NCBI GenBank assembly: GCA_025361065.1
Contig: JANYAY010000153.1
Span: forward strand, 1 to 34,737
DNA from: Deltaproteobacteria bacterium
GTDB lineage: Bacteria; Desulfobacterota; Syntrophia; Syntrophales; Smithellaceae
Reading direction: 5' to 3'
Length of the DNA: 34,737 nucleotides
The stretch's first letter is position 1. Each line of letters starts with the position of its first letter. Under the pieces are notes generated by a model, which saw nothing but the letters and a program-made list of their open reading frames with translations, was not told where the DNA came from and searched no databases. Below, piece after piece: positions 14,587-21,569 of the stretch. A program made the position numbers and the translations under genes.

Positions 14587-15702
14587 ATGAAGATAAAACA
14601 CTTTGAAGTAGTTGGATTCCTCGGAAGAGGATCCTCGATAACAATGCCGTTTAACGAGGACATTAATATTCTTACTGGACGGAATGGCTCCGGAAAGACC
14701 AATGTTTTAAAGTTACTTTGGTATATTCTTAGCGGCAATATTCATCTAGCACTAAGGGAAGTAAACTTCAAAAAAGCCACATTGTTGACATCAGAATATG
14801 AATGCACAGTATATCGGCTATCTTCCAATGAATGTCGCGTAGATTGGACAGTCAATGACGAAAAAACAGTATTCGAGGATGTAATGGATGATGAAGGGAA
14901 TGAAATCTTCTGTGCGGAGGATCAAGCAAATGATCTACTTTCAGGAATCGGATCATCTATATTTCTTCCAACATTCAGACGTATTGAAGGCGGATTTTCG
15001 ACAGAGGCGCGGAATCGAAATACTGTTACCAGAGCAAGAGGAGACATCGAGGAATCATTGATCTCTTTGTCAAAGAAACTCACAAATGGTTCTCATATAT
15101 TTGTTTCGTCACTTAGCACGAGTGATATTGTGACATTGTTGGTGCGGCAATATACCGATCTTTCAGAAGAATATAACCAGGTTCAGCAAAATACATCACA
15201 AGATATTATCGCAAAAATTAAGGATTTTAAGAAGGATATAGTTGGAGAGGACAAAATTGCTGAGGTCGCTAATTTAGTATTTGATGAGATTCGTGAACAA
15301 ATTGAAGGGATGGAGAAGTCTAGAGAAATCATTATGAAACCAATGGAGGCTATTAAAGCTCAAGTGTCGAATCTCTTCAAACATTCCGGAATCAAGCTAA
15401 CGAAATCACTCAGCTTTGGGGATGCTGCCAATGCTGTTAACTCAGATGCTCTATCAGCAGGCGAGAAGCAAATGCTAAGTTTTATCTCCTATAATGCTTT
15501 TTATAAGAATGCAGTTATCATAATTGACGAGCCGGAATTGAGCCTACATGTTGACTGGCAGCGCCAGCTATTTCCAATTCTGCGGGCCCAGCAGTCTTCA
15601 AATCAATTCGTTATTGCTACGCACTCACCCTTCATATATAGCAAGTACCCAGACAAAGAGATTCAAATCGATGCAGACCGCGGTGATGAGGCACGCAATT
15701 AA
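14587..15702 (+). CDS. AAA15/OLD-like ATPase of a PARIS-like defence pair (AriA-like)
   Basis: This 371-residue SMC/ABC-type ATPase has Walker A GRNGSGKTN (residues 31-39) just after an OLD-like N-terminus (IKHFEVVGFLGRG), a helical middle (about 190-260), an ABC-like signature LSAGEKQMLSF (about 289-299), Walker B IIIDEPELSLHVDW (about 314-327) and a sensor IATHSPFIY. The next gene, encoding a DUF4435/TOPRIM-like protein, starts on the base after this stop codon. That pairing is the architecture of PARIS (AriA-AriB), where the ATPase holds the TOPRIM effector until a phage anti-restriction trigger is sensed. The assignment rests on architecture; other AAA/DUF4435 pairs exist, and this ATPase is on the short side. 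AAGGA precedes the ATG. Codon use is AT-richer than in hypF. Confidence 0.82.
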   Translation: MKIKHFEVVGFLGRGSSITMPFNEDINILTGRNGSGKTNVLKLLWYILSGNIHLALREVNFKKATLLTSEYECTVYRLSSNECRVDWTVNDEKTVFEDVMDDEGNEIFCAEDQANDLLSGIGSSIFLPTFRRIEGGFSTEARNRNTVTRARGDIEESLISLSKKLTNGSHIFVSSLSTSDIVTLLVRQYTDLSEEYNQVQQNTSQDIIAKIKDFKKDIVGEDKIAEVANLVFDEIREQIEGMEKSREIIMKPMEAIKAQVSNLFKHSGIKLTKSLSFGDAANAVNSDALSAGEKQMLSFISYNAFYKNAVIIIDEPELSLHVDWQRQLFPILRAQQSSNQFVIATHSPFIYSKYPDKEIQIDADRGDEARN

Positions 15703-16467
15703 ATGAAATTGTCCCAACACAAACCCGATCTATCAATAGATGAAATTATTGCGTTGTTAAAGAAGACTTCACTCCCAACAATAATAGTTGAAGGAACCGA
15801 CGATATAATCGTTTACAGGCACATGGAGGAGAGTCTTTCAGCAATCGGCATTTCAGTTCTTCCCGTTGGTGGACGTAAAAATGTTCTTGGTGTTTTCTCT
15901 CGCCGAGGAGATTTACCCAAGGCTGTAACGATTGCATTCATCGCCGATCAGGATGTCTGGGTTCATATAGGAATTCCAGGTGAGTATATTGACGACCACC
16001 TTATATTCACAAGCGGTTATTCAATAGAGAACGATATTTACATTGATGGTGAGTTGTGGAAGCTTCTAATAAAGGATGAACTGACAAAATTCGAGGCGGA
16101 GGTAAGTGAGTTCCTCCGTTGGTACGCACTGGCACTTTCTAGACATCTTCAAGATCCTAGCAATAACATAAAATTACATCCAAACCATGTATTGAATCCT
16201 GACCAGCAACCTTCACTTTTGTCTCTTAGGTCTGGTGAGTCATATCCAAATGAACTATATGAAGCACTATCCAAAAACTACCAGAAGAATCTGCGGGGCA
16301 AATCGCTTATGGCTCTTCTTGTCCGCCATACTAGCTACAAAGGCCGTGAGCCGCATCATAACGATAAAGCATTGATGGAGATTGTTGCTAGCAGGCCGGG
16401 CCCTCTACTGGAAGCAATTTATTCTCGGGTTAAGGCATTATATTCTGATGCTAACCCCACACACTGA
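15703..16467 (+). CDS. DUF4435 (TOPRIM-like) effector of a PARIS-like defence pair (AriB-like)
   Basis: This 254-residue protein has the DUF4435 layout: a TOPRIM-type acidic start TIIVEGTDDIIVYRHM (catalytic-type Glu30), a strand-end acidic pair FIADQDVW (D82, D84), and the family block GYSIENDIYIDGELW (105-119). TOPRIM folds with E and DxD bind metal for nucleic-acid cleavage, and in PARIS the DUF4435 partner is a toxic nuclease released on phage sensing. The ATG directly abuts the ATPase stop codon, so the two are surely co-translated. The C-terminal half is helical and unrecognised. No terminator is obvious after it. The activity here is inferred from the family. Confidence 0.82.
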   Translation: MKLSQHKPDLSIDEIIALLKKTSLPTIIVEGTDDIIVYRHMEESLSAIGISVLPVGGRKNVLGVFSRRGDLPKAVTIAFIADQDVWVHIGIPGEYIDDHLIFTSGYSIENDIYIDGELWKLLIKDELTKFEAEVSEFLRWYALALSRHLQDPSNNIKLHPNHVLNPDQQPSLLSLRSGESYPNELYEALSKNYQKNLRGKSLMALLVRHTSYKGREPHHNDKALMEIVASRPGPLLEAIYSRVKALYSDANPTH

Positions 16468-16934
16468 ATAGGGGGAGCATCAAATTGGTGGAAGCATCAA
16501 TCAGTGCCGTGGTTGGCCAAAATAAGTACGCAGGTTAAGACAATTGGGTTATTGCTACAATTTAAAAGGGAGTCCGTGATATTTCTTAGGCTTGAAATCA
16601 TTTCTTTGGTGGATGAAGTCCACATAATGTCCAGTATCTGACAATGCCTGATAAAACCGGCCTTTATTTTTTACGCATCATTCATCTCTTTCCATTTGAA
16701 CTGTTGAATATCCAAGAAAAACTCAAGAATCACACTTTCAGGAAGAAAGCAGTGACTCGTAGAAAAAACGTAGAAAAAACGGGACAGGTTCAATTTTATA
16801 CAAAACCTGCCCGGCTTGATTCGGGCTGTTTACTAAGTCAGAGAGGAGAGAGGGGGAGCACTATAAACTTATTAACCTATTCAGTTATTAAACAATAAAT
16901 TGACAATGGTACCATTTAGTAGTACTCTATTTAC
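16468..16934 (+). other. Intergenic region between the defence pair and hicAB
   Basis: No credible gene was seen; an 84-codon frame at 16644-16898 looks random. A short tandem repeat TAGAAAAAACG occurs twice at about 16760-16781. It is followed by a bulged hairpin GGGACAGGTT/AACCTGCCC at about 16782-16813. Such GGGACAGGTT sequences often accompany REP-associated or transposase remnants (weak inference). The hicAB promoter and operator occupy the end of the region. Confidence 0.4.
16900..16928 (+). promoter_or_regulatory. hicAB promoter with palindromic operator
   Basis: The -35 TTGACA (16900-16905), a 17-bp spacer and -10 TACTCT (16923-16928) are seen. A perfect 12-bp palindrome AATGGTACCATT (16905-16916) fills the spacer, a natural operator for HicB autorepression. 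Transcription would begin at about 16935, on the GTG start of the toxin gene, suggesting a leaderless mRNA. Confidence 0.65.
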
Positions 16935-17189
16935 GTGAACAAACGACAACAAAAAACATTAATAGATATTTTTAAGAATCCAGTCCAATCCAATATTGTC
17001 TGGAATGATATTGAGTTTCTATTGATCGCACTGGGAGCAAAAATTACAGAAGGAAATGGTTCCCGAGTGCGAATAAAACTTAATGACGTTCGAGCCGTTT
17101 TTCATAGACCGCACCCGCAAAAGGAGAAAGATAAGGGTGTGATTATTTCGCTAAGACGCTTTTTAGAAAATGCGGGATTAAAGGGGTAA
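16935..17189 (+). CDS. hicA: HicA-like toxin of a type II toxin-antitoxin system
   Basis: This 84-residue protein matches the HicA (YcfA-like) mRNA-interferase family with a small dsRBD-like fold: WNDIEFLLIALGAKITEGNG (23-42), then GSRVRIKLNDVRAVFHRPHP (42-61) and the closing ISLRRFLENAGLKG. The usual catalytic position GSHH reads GSRV here, as in a HicA subgroup with the histidines in HRPHP, so catalysis may use those. The start is GTG with no ribosome binding site; the predicted transcript starts on this codon, which fits leaderless translation. It is immediately followed by the antitoxin gene (5 bp apart). Confidence 0.85.
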   Translation: MNKRQQKTLIDIFKNPVQSNIVWNDIEFLLIALGAKITEGNGSRVRIKLNDVRAVFHRPHPQKEKDKGVIISLRRFLENAGLKG

Positions 17190-17194
17190 AAACA

Positions 17195-17524
17195 ATGGAA
17201 TATAAGGGATACATCGGTGTTGTTGAATTTGATGATAAAGCAAAAATATTTCATGGAGATGTTATTAACACCAGAGATGTAATTACATTTCAAGGTAAAA
17301 CTGTTGATGAAATTGAAAGTGCTTTTCATGATTCAATAGATGACTATATCGCTTGGTGTGAACAGGATGGCGTTAATCCGGAAAAGCCTTATTCCGGAAA
17401 GTTTAATCTTCGTTTGTCACCGAGTCTTCATAAAGAAATAGCTGTAACTGCAAAAAAAATGAAGATGTCAATAAATTCTTTTGTCGAAAAGGCACTAATT
17501 GATGAAATCAATGTGCACAGGTGA
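17195..17524 (+). CDS. hicB: HicB-like antitoxin
   Basis: This 109-residue protein has the partial RNase-H-like HicB fold (YKGYIGVVEFDDKAKIFHGDVINTRDVITFQGKTVDEIESAFHDSIDDYIAWCE, residues 3-56) and a C-terminal ribbon-helix-helix DNA-binding segment (GKFNLRLSPSLHKEIAVTAKKMKMSINSFVEKAL). It neutralises the HicA toxin encoded just upstream and probably represses the promoter at the palindrome 16905-16916. AAGGGG precedes the ATG with good spacing, so the antitoxin has a strong ribosome binding site while the toxin has none, a common way to keep antitoxin in excess. Confidence 0.92.
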   Translation: MEYKGYIGVVEFDDKAKIFHGDVINTRDVITFQGKTVDEIESAFHDSIDDYIAWCEQDGVNPEKPYSGKFNLRLSPSLHKEIAVTAKKMKMSINSFVEKALIDEINVHR

Positions 17525-17557
17525 AAGGCAAGAGGTGACCCCTTGTAGTAATGTTAC

Positions 17558-17580
17558 GGTTCAACCTGCAAGGTTGAACC
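17558..17580. repeat. Perfect 9-bp hairpin between hicB and nfo
   Basis: GGTTCAACC (17558-17566) and its complement (17572-17580) enclose a 5-nt loop. The genes on both sides converge, so it may stop transcription in both directions, although no T-run follows. Confidence 0.5.
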
Positions 17581-17632
17581 AGCGAAAAGGGGCAGGCGAA
17601 GCGCGGCTAAATCGGCTTGTTACCAATATTGC

Positions 17633-18505
17633 TTATTCCGCGACCGACCTCAGCCACCTAATCTCTTCGGCCCAGGCCTTCTCATCGGGGGTTTCCAGAA
17701 TTAGCGGTATTCCGTCGAACCGGTGGTCTTTCATAATTCTTTCAAACACGTCGGCTCCCAGCGATCCTTTTCCCAGGAGTTCATGGCGGTCAACGCGGGA
17801 ACCCAACTCCTTTTTCGTATCATTGAGGTGCATCCCTTTCAGATAAGAAAAACCGATGACCGAATGGAAATGCTTCCAGGTTTGTTGATAGCCGTTGACA
17901 GATTTCAAATCGTAACCAGCCGAATAGGCATGGCAGGTATCGATACAGACTCCGACGCGCACTTTGTCTTCCACAAGGGAAATAATTGCTGCGAGCTGTT
18001 CTAAGGTATAGCCCAGATTGGTTCCCTGGCCGGCTGTGTTTTCAAGCACGGCGGTCACTCCATTGGTTTTATCCAGTACCCGGTTGATGCTCTCGGCAAC
18101 TGTTTTTAAGGCGCTATCTGCACTCGCTAAATTCAAATGGCTTCCCGGATGAAAATTCAGTCGGTCGAGGCCAAGTTGTTCGCAGCGCTTCATCTCCTCA
18201 AGAAAGGCTGTCCGGGACTTTTCCAGGGCGGATTTTTCTTGATGCCCCAGATTGATCAGATAGCTGTCGTGCGGCAGTATCTGGGCAGGAGTAAAACCAA
18301 GTTTCTCGCAGGAATTGCGGAATTTACGGATCGATTCTTTTTCCAGCGGTTTGGCCGTCCATTGCCGCTGGTTTTTGGTAAACAAAGCAAAGGCATTGGC
18401 TCCGATTGCAGCCGCATTGACCGGCGCATTTTCGACACCGCCTGATGCGCTGACGTGGGCTCCGATATACTTTCTGTTGTTTGTGGAAAAAGACTCTTTC
18501 TTCAT
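17633..18505 (-). CDS. nfo: Endonuclease IV (AP endonuclease)
   Basis: This 290-residue Zn-dependent apurinic/apyrimidinic endonuclease works in base-excision repair. The TIM-barrel metal-binding motifs are intact: [11 protein letters not shown] (residues 13-23), [76 protein letters not shown] and the final LILETPDE. The length is typical. The start at 18505 has no good ribosome binding site, but a TTGACA...TATAGC promoter ends seven bases before the ATG, so the mRNA may be leaderless. It lies antiparallel to the hyp genes, between the toxin-antitoxin pair and hypE. Confidence 0.96.
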   Translation of the reverse strand: MKKESFSTNNRKYIGAHVSASGGVENAPVNAAAIGANAFALFTKNQRQWTAKPLEKESIRKFRNSCEKLGFTPAQILPHDSYLINLGHQEKSALEKSRTAFLEEMKRCEQLGLDRLNFHPGSHLNLASADSALKTVAESINRVLDKTNGVTAVLENTAGQGTNLGYTLEQLAAIISLVEDKVRVGVCIDTCHAYSAGYDLKSVNGYQQTWKHFHSVIGFSYLKGMHLNDTKKELGSRVDRHELLGKGSLGADVFERIMKDHRFDGIPLILETPDEKAWAEEIRWLRSVAE

Positions 18506-18512
18506 GAAAGAA

Positions 18513-18541
18513 GCTATAGGAATTTAGCCTTTATATGTCAA
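18513..18541 (-). promoter_or_regulatory. nfo promoter
   Basis: On the minus strand a perfect -35 TTGACA (18541-18536), a 17-bp spacer and -10 TATAGC (18518-18513) are seen, placing the start of transcription at or next to the ATG of nfo (18505). Confidence 0.55.
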
Positions 18542-18610
18542 GAACATCCTGATACTTGTTAATTAAGATTAAAAGTGAATACTTAAAATACGACATGGTT
18601 TTTTCTCTTT

Positions 18611-18688
18611 TGTCATTCCGTACAAGCGAAGCGCGACACGGAATCCAGGAAAGAAAACTGGATTGTCGGGTCAAGCCCGACAATGACA
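18611..18688. repeat. Dispersed TCATTCC-type repeat upstream of hypE
   Basis: The ends TGTCATT (18611-18617) and AATGACA (18682-18688) are inverted. Inside lie two stems, one around CCGT...ACGG and one GTCGGG/CCCGAC. It carries the GGAATCCAG core shared with the other copies. It lies in the roughly 330-bp region between the divergent nfo and hypE, which otherwise shows no gene. Confidence 0.7.
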
Positions 18689-18838
18689 ACTAGGTTGATC
18701 ATCCGTTTGGCTATGATTTAGAAATGTAGTGAGATCAATAATGATTGCAACTGGTCAGATCAATTAAATTGTTGTAAATAATCGGCCAAAATATGATAGG
18801 TGAATGTAAATAATACAGACCATCTTAAAGGCAGTGCT

Positions 18839-19852
18839 ATGACAAAATACGACAAAATCCTGCTGGAACATGGCAGTGGTGGGTTGCTCAGCAATGAGCT
18901 GATTGCCCATATGTTTCTCCCTCACTTTAGCAATTCCTACCTGGATCGCATGGAAGACAGCGCGGTGCTGACTATCGGCAACCAGAAGTTTTGTTTCACG
19001 ACGGATTCTTATGTGGTCAGCCCGGTCTTTTTCCCCGGCGGCGATATCGGTTCGCTCGCCGTGCACGGGACAGTGAATGACCTGGCGGTATGCGGTGGAA
19101 AGCCGTTGTACATGAGTGCCGGATATATTCTGGAAGAGGGATTTTCCTTTGCCTCGCTTGAAAAAATTGTTCAGTCCATGGCGGATGCCGCAAAGCACGC
19201 CGGGATAAAAATAGTTACCGGTGATACGAAGGTTGTTTCCCGTGGTGCGGTTGACGGCATTTTTATTAACACGTCCGGCATCGGTATTATCGAATATGCA
19301 GGGTCTTTGTCGGTAAAGAGCATTGCGCCCGGCGATGTGATAATCCTCAACGGCACAATCGGCGACCATGGCGCCGCCATCATGCAAGCCAGAGAGAATC
19401 TGGGATTGGAAACGGACATTATCTCCGATTCCGCACCTCTTTCCGGACTCATAGCGGAAATCTTAAATGTAAGCTCTGATATCCACTGCATGCGCGATGC
19501 CACCCGCGGAGGCTTGGGGGCAATTCTCGCGGAAATTGCCCAAAATGCCAATATCCGCATCAATATTTCCGAGCAGTATATTCCGGTTGGCGAAAATGTC
19601 CGGGGTATTTGTGAAATACTGGGGCTTGATCCGCTTTTCCTAGCCAATGAAGGCAAGATGGTCTTATTTTGTCCCGCCGCAGAAGCTTCCAAAGTTCTTG
19701 CGGTTATGAAAGAACATGAATTCGGCAGGAATGCCGCCGTAATCGGCAATGTTGGGGAAAGCAGTCAGGGGCGGGTTGTGCTCAAAACTTCCATTGGCGG
19801 GGAAAGAATTGTTGATTTGCCGACGGGGGAACTGGTGCCGCGCATCTGCTGA
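18839..19852 (+). CDS. hypE: Hydrogenase maturation protein HypE (carbamoyl dehydratase)
   Basis: This 337-residue protein dehydrates the carbamoyl group placed on its C-terminal cysteine by HypF, making the thiocyanate that supplies cyanide ligands. The N-terminus has LLEHGSGGLLSNELI. FTTDSYVVSPVFFPGGDIGSLAVHGTVNDLAVCGG is the PurM-like ATP-binding signature. The protein ends LVPRIC, the required PRIC tail with terminal Cys. A GTG at 18800 would add 13 residues, but ATG 18839 has AAAGG seven bases upstream and matches the family start. It is separated from hypF by over 4.6 kb, yet intact, so it must have its own promoter. Confidence 0.96.
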   Translation: MTKYDKILLEHGSGGLLSNELIAHMFLPHFSNSYLDRMEDSAVLTIGNQKFCFTTDSYVVSPVFFPGGDIGSLAVHGTVNDLAVCGGKPLYMSAGYILEEGFSFASLEKIVQSMADAAKHAGIKIVTGDTKVVSRGAVDGIFINTSGIGIIEYAGSLSVKSIAPGDVIILNGTIGDHGAAIMQARENLGLETDIISDSAPLSGLIAEILNVSSDIHCMRDATRGGLGAILAEIAQNANIRINISEQYIPVGENVRGICEILGLDPLFLANEGKMVLFCPAAEASKVLAVMKEHEFGRNAAVIGNVGESSQGRVVLKTSIGGERIVDLPTGELVPRIC

Positions 19853-19932
19853 TTCCATTTCTCCATCTCGCGCTACCTTTGTTGATAGCGAGGACCGGTG
19901 TATGCCTAATTCGTCATTGTTCTTGCCGAGAT

Positions 19933-20001
19933 CAATCCGGCAATCCAGTATTACTTTTCTCTGGATTCCGGGTCGCGCTTCGCTTGCCCGGAATGACATT
20001 C
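19933..20001. repeat. Dispersed TCATTCCGG-type repeat between hypE and uppP
   Basis: It is in reverse orientation: CTGGATTCCGGG followed by CCCGGAATGACATT, preceded by CCGGCAATCCAG. The family is the same as at 3364-3494, 13921 and 18611. It lies in the 182-bp gap between convergent genes. Confidence 0.7.
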
Positions 20002-20034
20002 TTTGCTAAGGGCAGAAGCGTCAGGCAAATTGCT

Positions 20035-20826
20035 TTATCTAAAGAAGAGTACAATCATAATAACCACCGCGCCGAGAAGGAATCTATACCAGACAAAGGG
20101 CAGGAAAGTTTTAGTCTGCACATAGCGCAACAGGAATCCAATACCGGCAAGGCCTGTAATACAAGAAACCACCATGCCGATGATAAAGTTGCCTGTAATC
20201 AGGGATGGGTGGGAAATAACGTGGGGCAGCTTGACGACAGCGGCGCCGAAAATAATCGGGGCCGAAAGTAAAAACGAAAAGCGGGCGGCTCCTTCGCGGG
20301 TCATGCCCAGCAGCAAGCCCGTGGTCATGGTAATCCCCGAGCGCGAAACGCCGGGAATTATTGCCAGCGCCTGTGATAGGCCGATTAAAAAACTCGTTTT
20401 CAATGTTATATTTTTCGCATCAATATTTTTCGCGCCCCTCCGGTCAGCCCAGTACAAAATAACGCCGAGTAAAATCAGCATGGCGGCGATTAAAAGAGGA
20501 TTACGGAAAATTGTTTCGGCATGTTTCTCCAGCGCAAAACCGATGGCCGCCCCGGGAATTGTCGCCAAAACGAGATACCAGAACAACCGCCCGTCGGTAC
20601 TTTTTGTGTCTGTGAATCCCTTCGATAATAATCGCAGCCAGTCCCGCCAGAAGTAGATCGCCACCGCAATCAATGTGCCCAAATGCAGGGCGATATCAAA
20701 AGTAAGCCCGGGATCTTCCCATTTAAAAAGCCAGGGAATCAATACCAGATGTGCCGAACTGGATATGGGCAGAAATTCTCCCAAGCCTTGAACCAAACCC
20801 AATATTATTGCCTGTAACGTTGTCAA
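20035..20826 (-). CDS. uppP: Undecaprenyl-diphosphatase (UppP/BacA)
   Basis: This 263-residue multi-pass membrane phosphatase recycles the lipid carrier for peptidoglycan and O-antigen synthesis; overproduction gives bacitracin resistance. Active-site motifs are GLGEFLPISSSAHLVLI (residues 14-30) and PGVSRSGITMTTGLLLGMTREGAARFSFLLS. About eight hydrophobic helices are visible. The start is TTG at 20826 with GAGG six bases upstream. It is convergent with hypE, and nothing in the neighbourhood is functionally related. Confidence 0.96.
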   Translation of the reverse strand: MTTLQAIILGLVQGLGEFLPISSSAHLVLIPWLFKWEDPGLTFDIALHLGTLIAVAIYFWRDWLRLLSKGFTDTKSTDGRLFWYLVLATIPGAAIGFALEKHAETIFRNPLLIAAMLILLGVILYWADRRGAKNIDAKNITLKTSFLIGLSQALAIIPGVSRSGITMTTGLLLGMTREGAARFSFLLSAPIIFGAAVVKLPHVISHPSLITGNFIIGMVVSCITGLAGIGFLLRYVQTKTFLPFVWYRFLLGAVVIMIVLFFR

Positions 20827-21083
20827 TCTTCACCTCGTTATTATTGATATCATGCAATTATCTTAATATTGCCTGATTGTCTATATACTTTGTCAGGAAT
20901 CAGGAAGAAAAATATCGGCATAGGGATCACGCCTCAGCGACTATAAAATATATTGCATTTGGGTTGATAGGGTATGGAGCGCCGGGCATTGACACGAAGT
21001 GCCAACAATGCTAAATCAATGAAGCGTCGATATTATCTTTGATTCAGCAACAGTATAGGATGCCGGGGGGAGGGCAAGGTTGT

Positions 21084-21503
21084 ATGTCGGAACTGGTTCG
21101 CTTTGGTGTTTCACTGGAAAAAGAGCTTCTGCAAAGATTCGACGACCTGATCCGTCGCCGGAAATACACTAACCGCTCGGAGGCGCTCCGGGACATGATC
21201 CGCCAGGAGCTGATGAAGCAGGAGTGGGAGGCAGGCGGAGAGGTTGCCGGTGCCATTACCTTCATCTACGATCACCACACGAGAGAACTCTTAAGCAAAA
21301 TTACGGATATCCAGCACGACAGCCAGGAGGTGATTATTTCTACCTCGCACATTCATCTCGATCACGATCATTGCCTGGAGATCGTCGCAGTCAAAGGGCG
21401 CGTGAAGAAAGTGCTGAAACTTGCCGATTCATTGAAGGCCATCAAGGGCGTCAGGCATTGCGCGCTCAGTATGACCGGCAGCGGCGAAGAATCGGTAAAG
21501 TAG
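21084..21503 (+). CDS. nikR: Nickel-responsive regulator NikR
   Basis: This 139-residue ribbon-helix-helix repressor binds DNA when nickel is sufficient. The RHH domain is at residues 1-45 (LVRFGVSLEKELLQRFDDLIRRRKYTNRSEALRDMIRQ). The ACT-like domain carries the square-planar nickel ligands H78, H89, H91 and C97 in IQHDSQEVIISTSHIHLDHDHCLEIV, with the same spacing as E. coli H76/H87/H89/C95. ATG 21084 is chosen because homologues begin just before VRFGVSLE and AAGG lies upstream; an ATG at 21039 would add 15 unrelated residues. Its position 1.2 kb from hypE suggests it adjusts nickel import for the hydrogenase. No nickel transporter gene is in the window. Confidence 0.95.
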   Translation: MSELVRFGVSLEKELLQRFDDLIRRRKYTNRSEALRDMIRQELMKQEWEAGGEVAGAITFIYDHHTRELLSKITDIQHDSQEVIISTSHIHLDHDHCLEIVAVKGRVKKVLKLADSLKAIKGVRHCALSMTGSGEESVK

Positions 21504-21569
21504 ATCTTCGACGGTTTAAAGGAAAGATAATCCTTTTCCGGTTTTCAAGCTAATATTCCTTAAGTCTTG

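Noticed and set aside
16644-16898. 84-codon frame upstream of hicAB
   Set aside because: No ribosome binding site, no recognisable domain, and it crosses a tandem repeat and hairpin; probably random.
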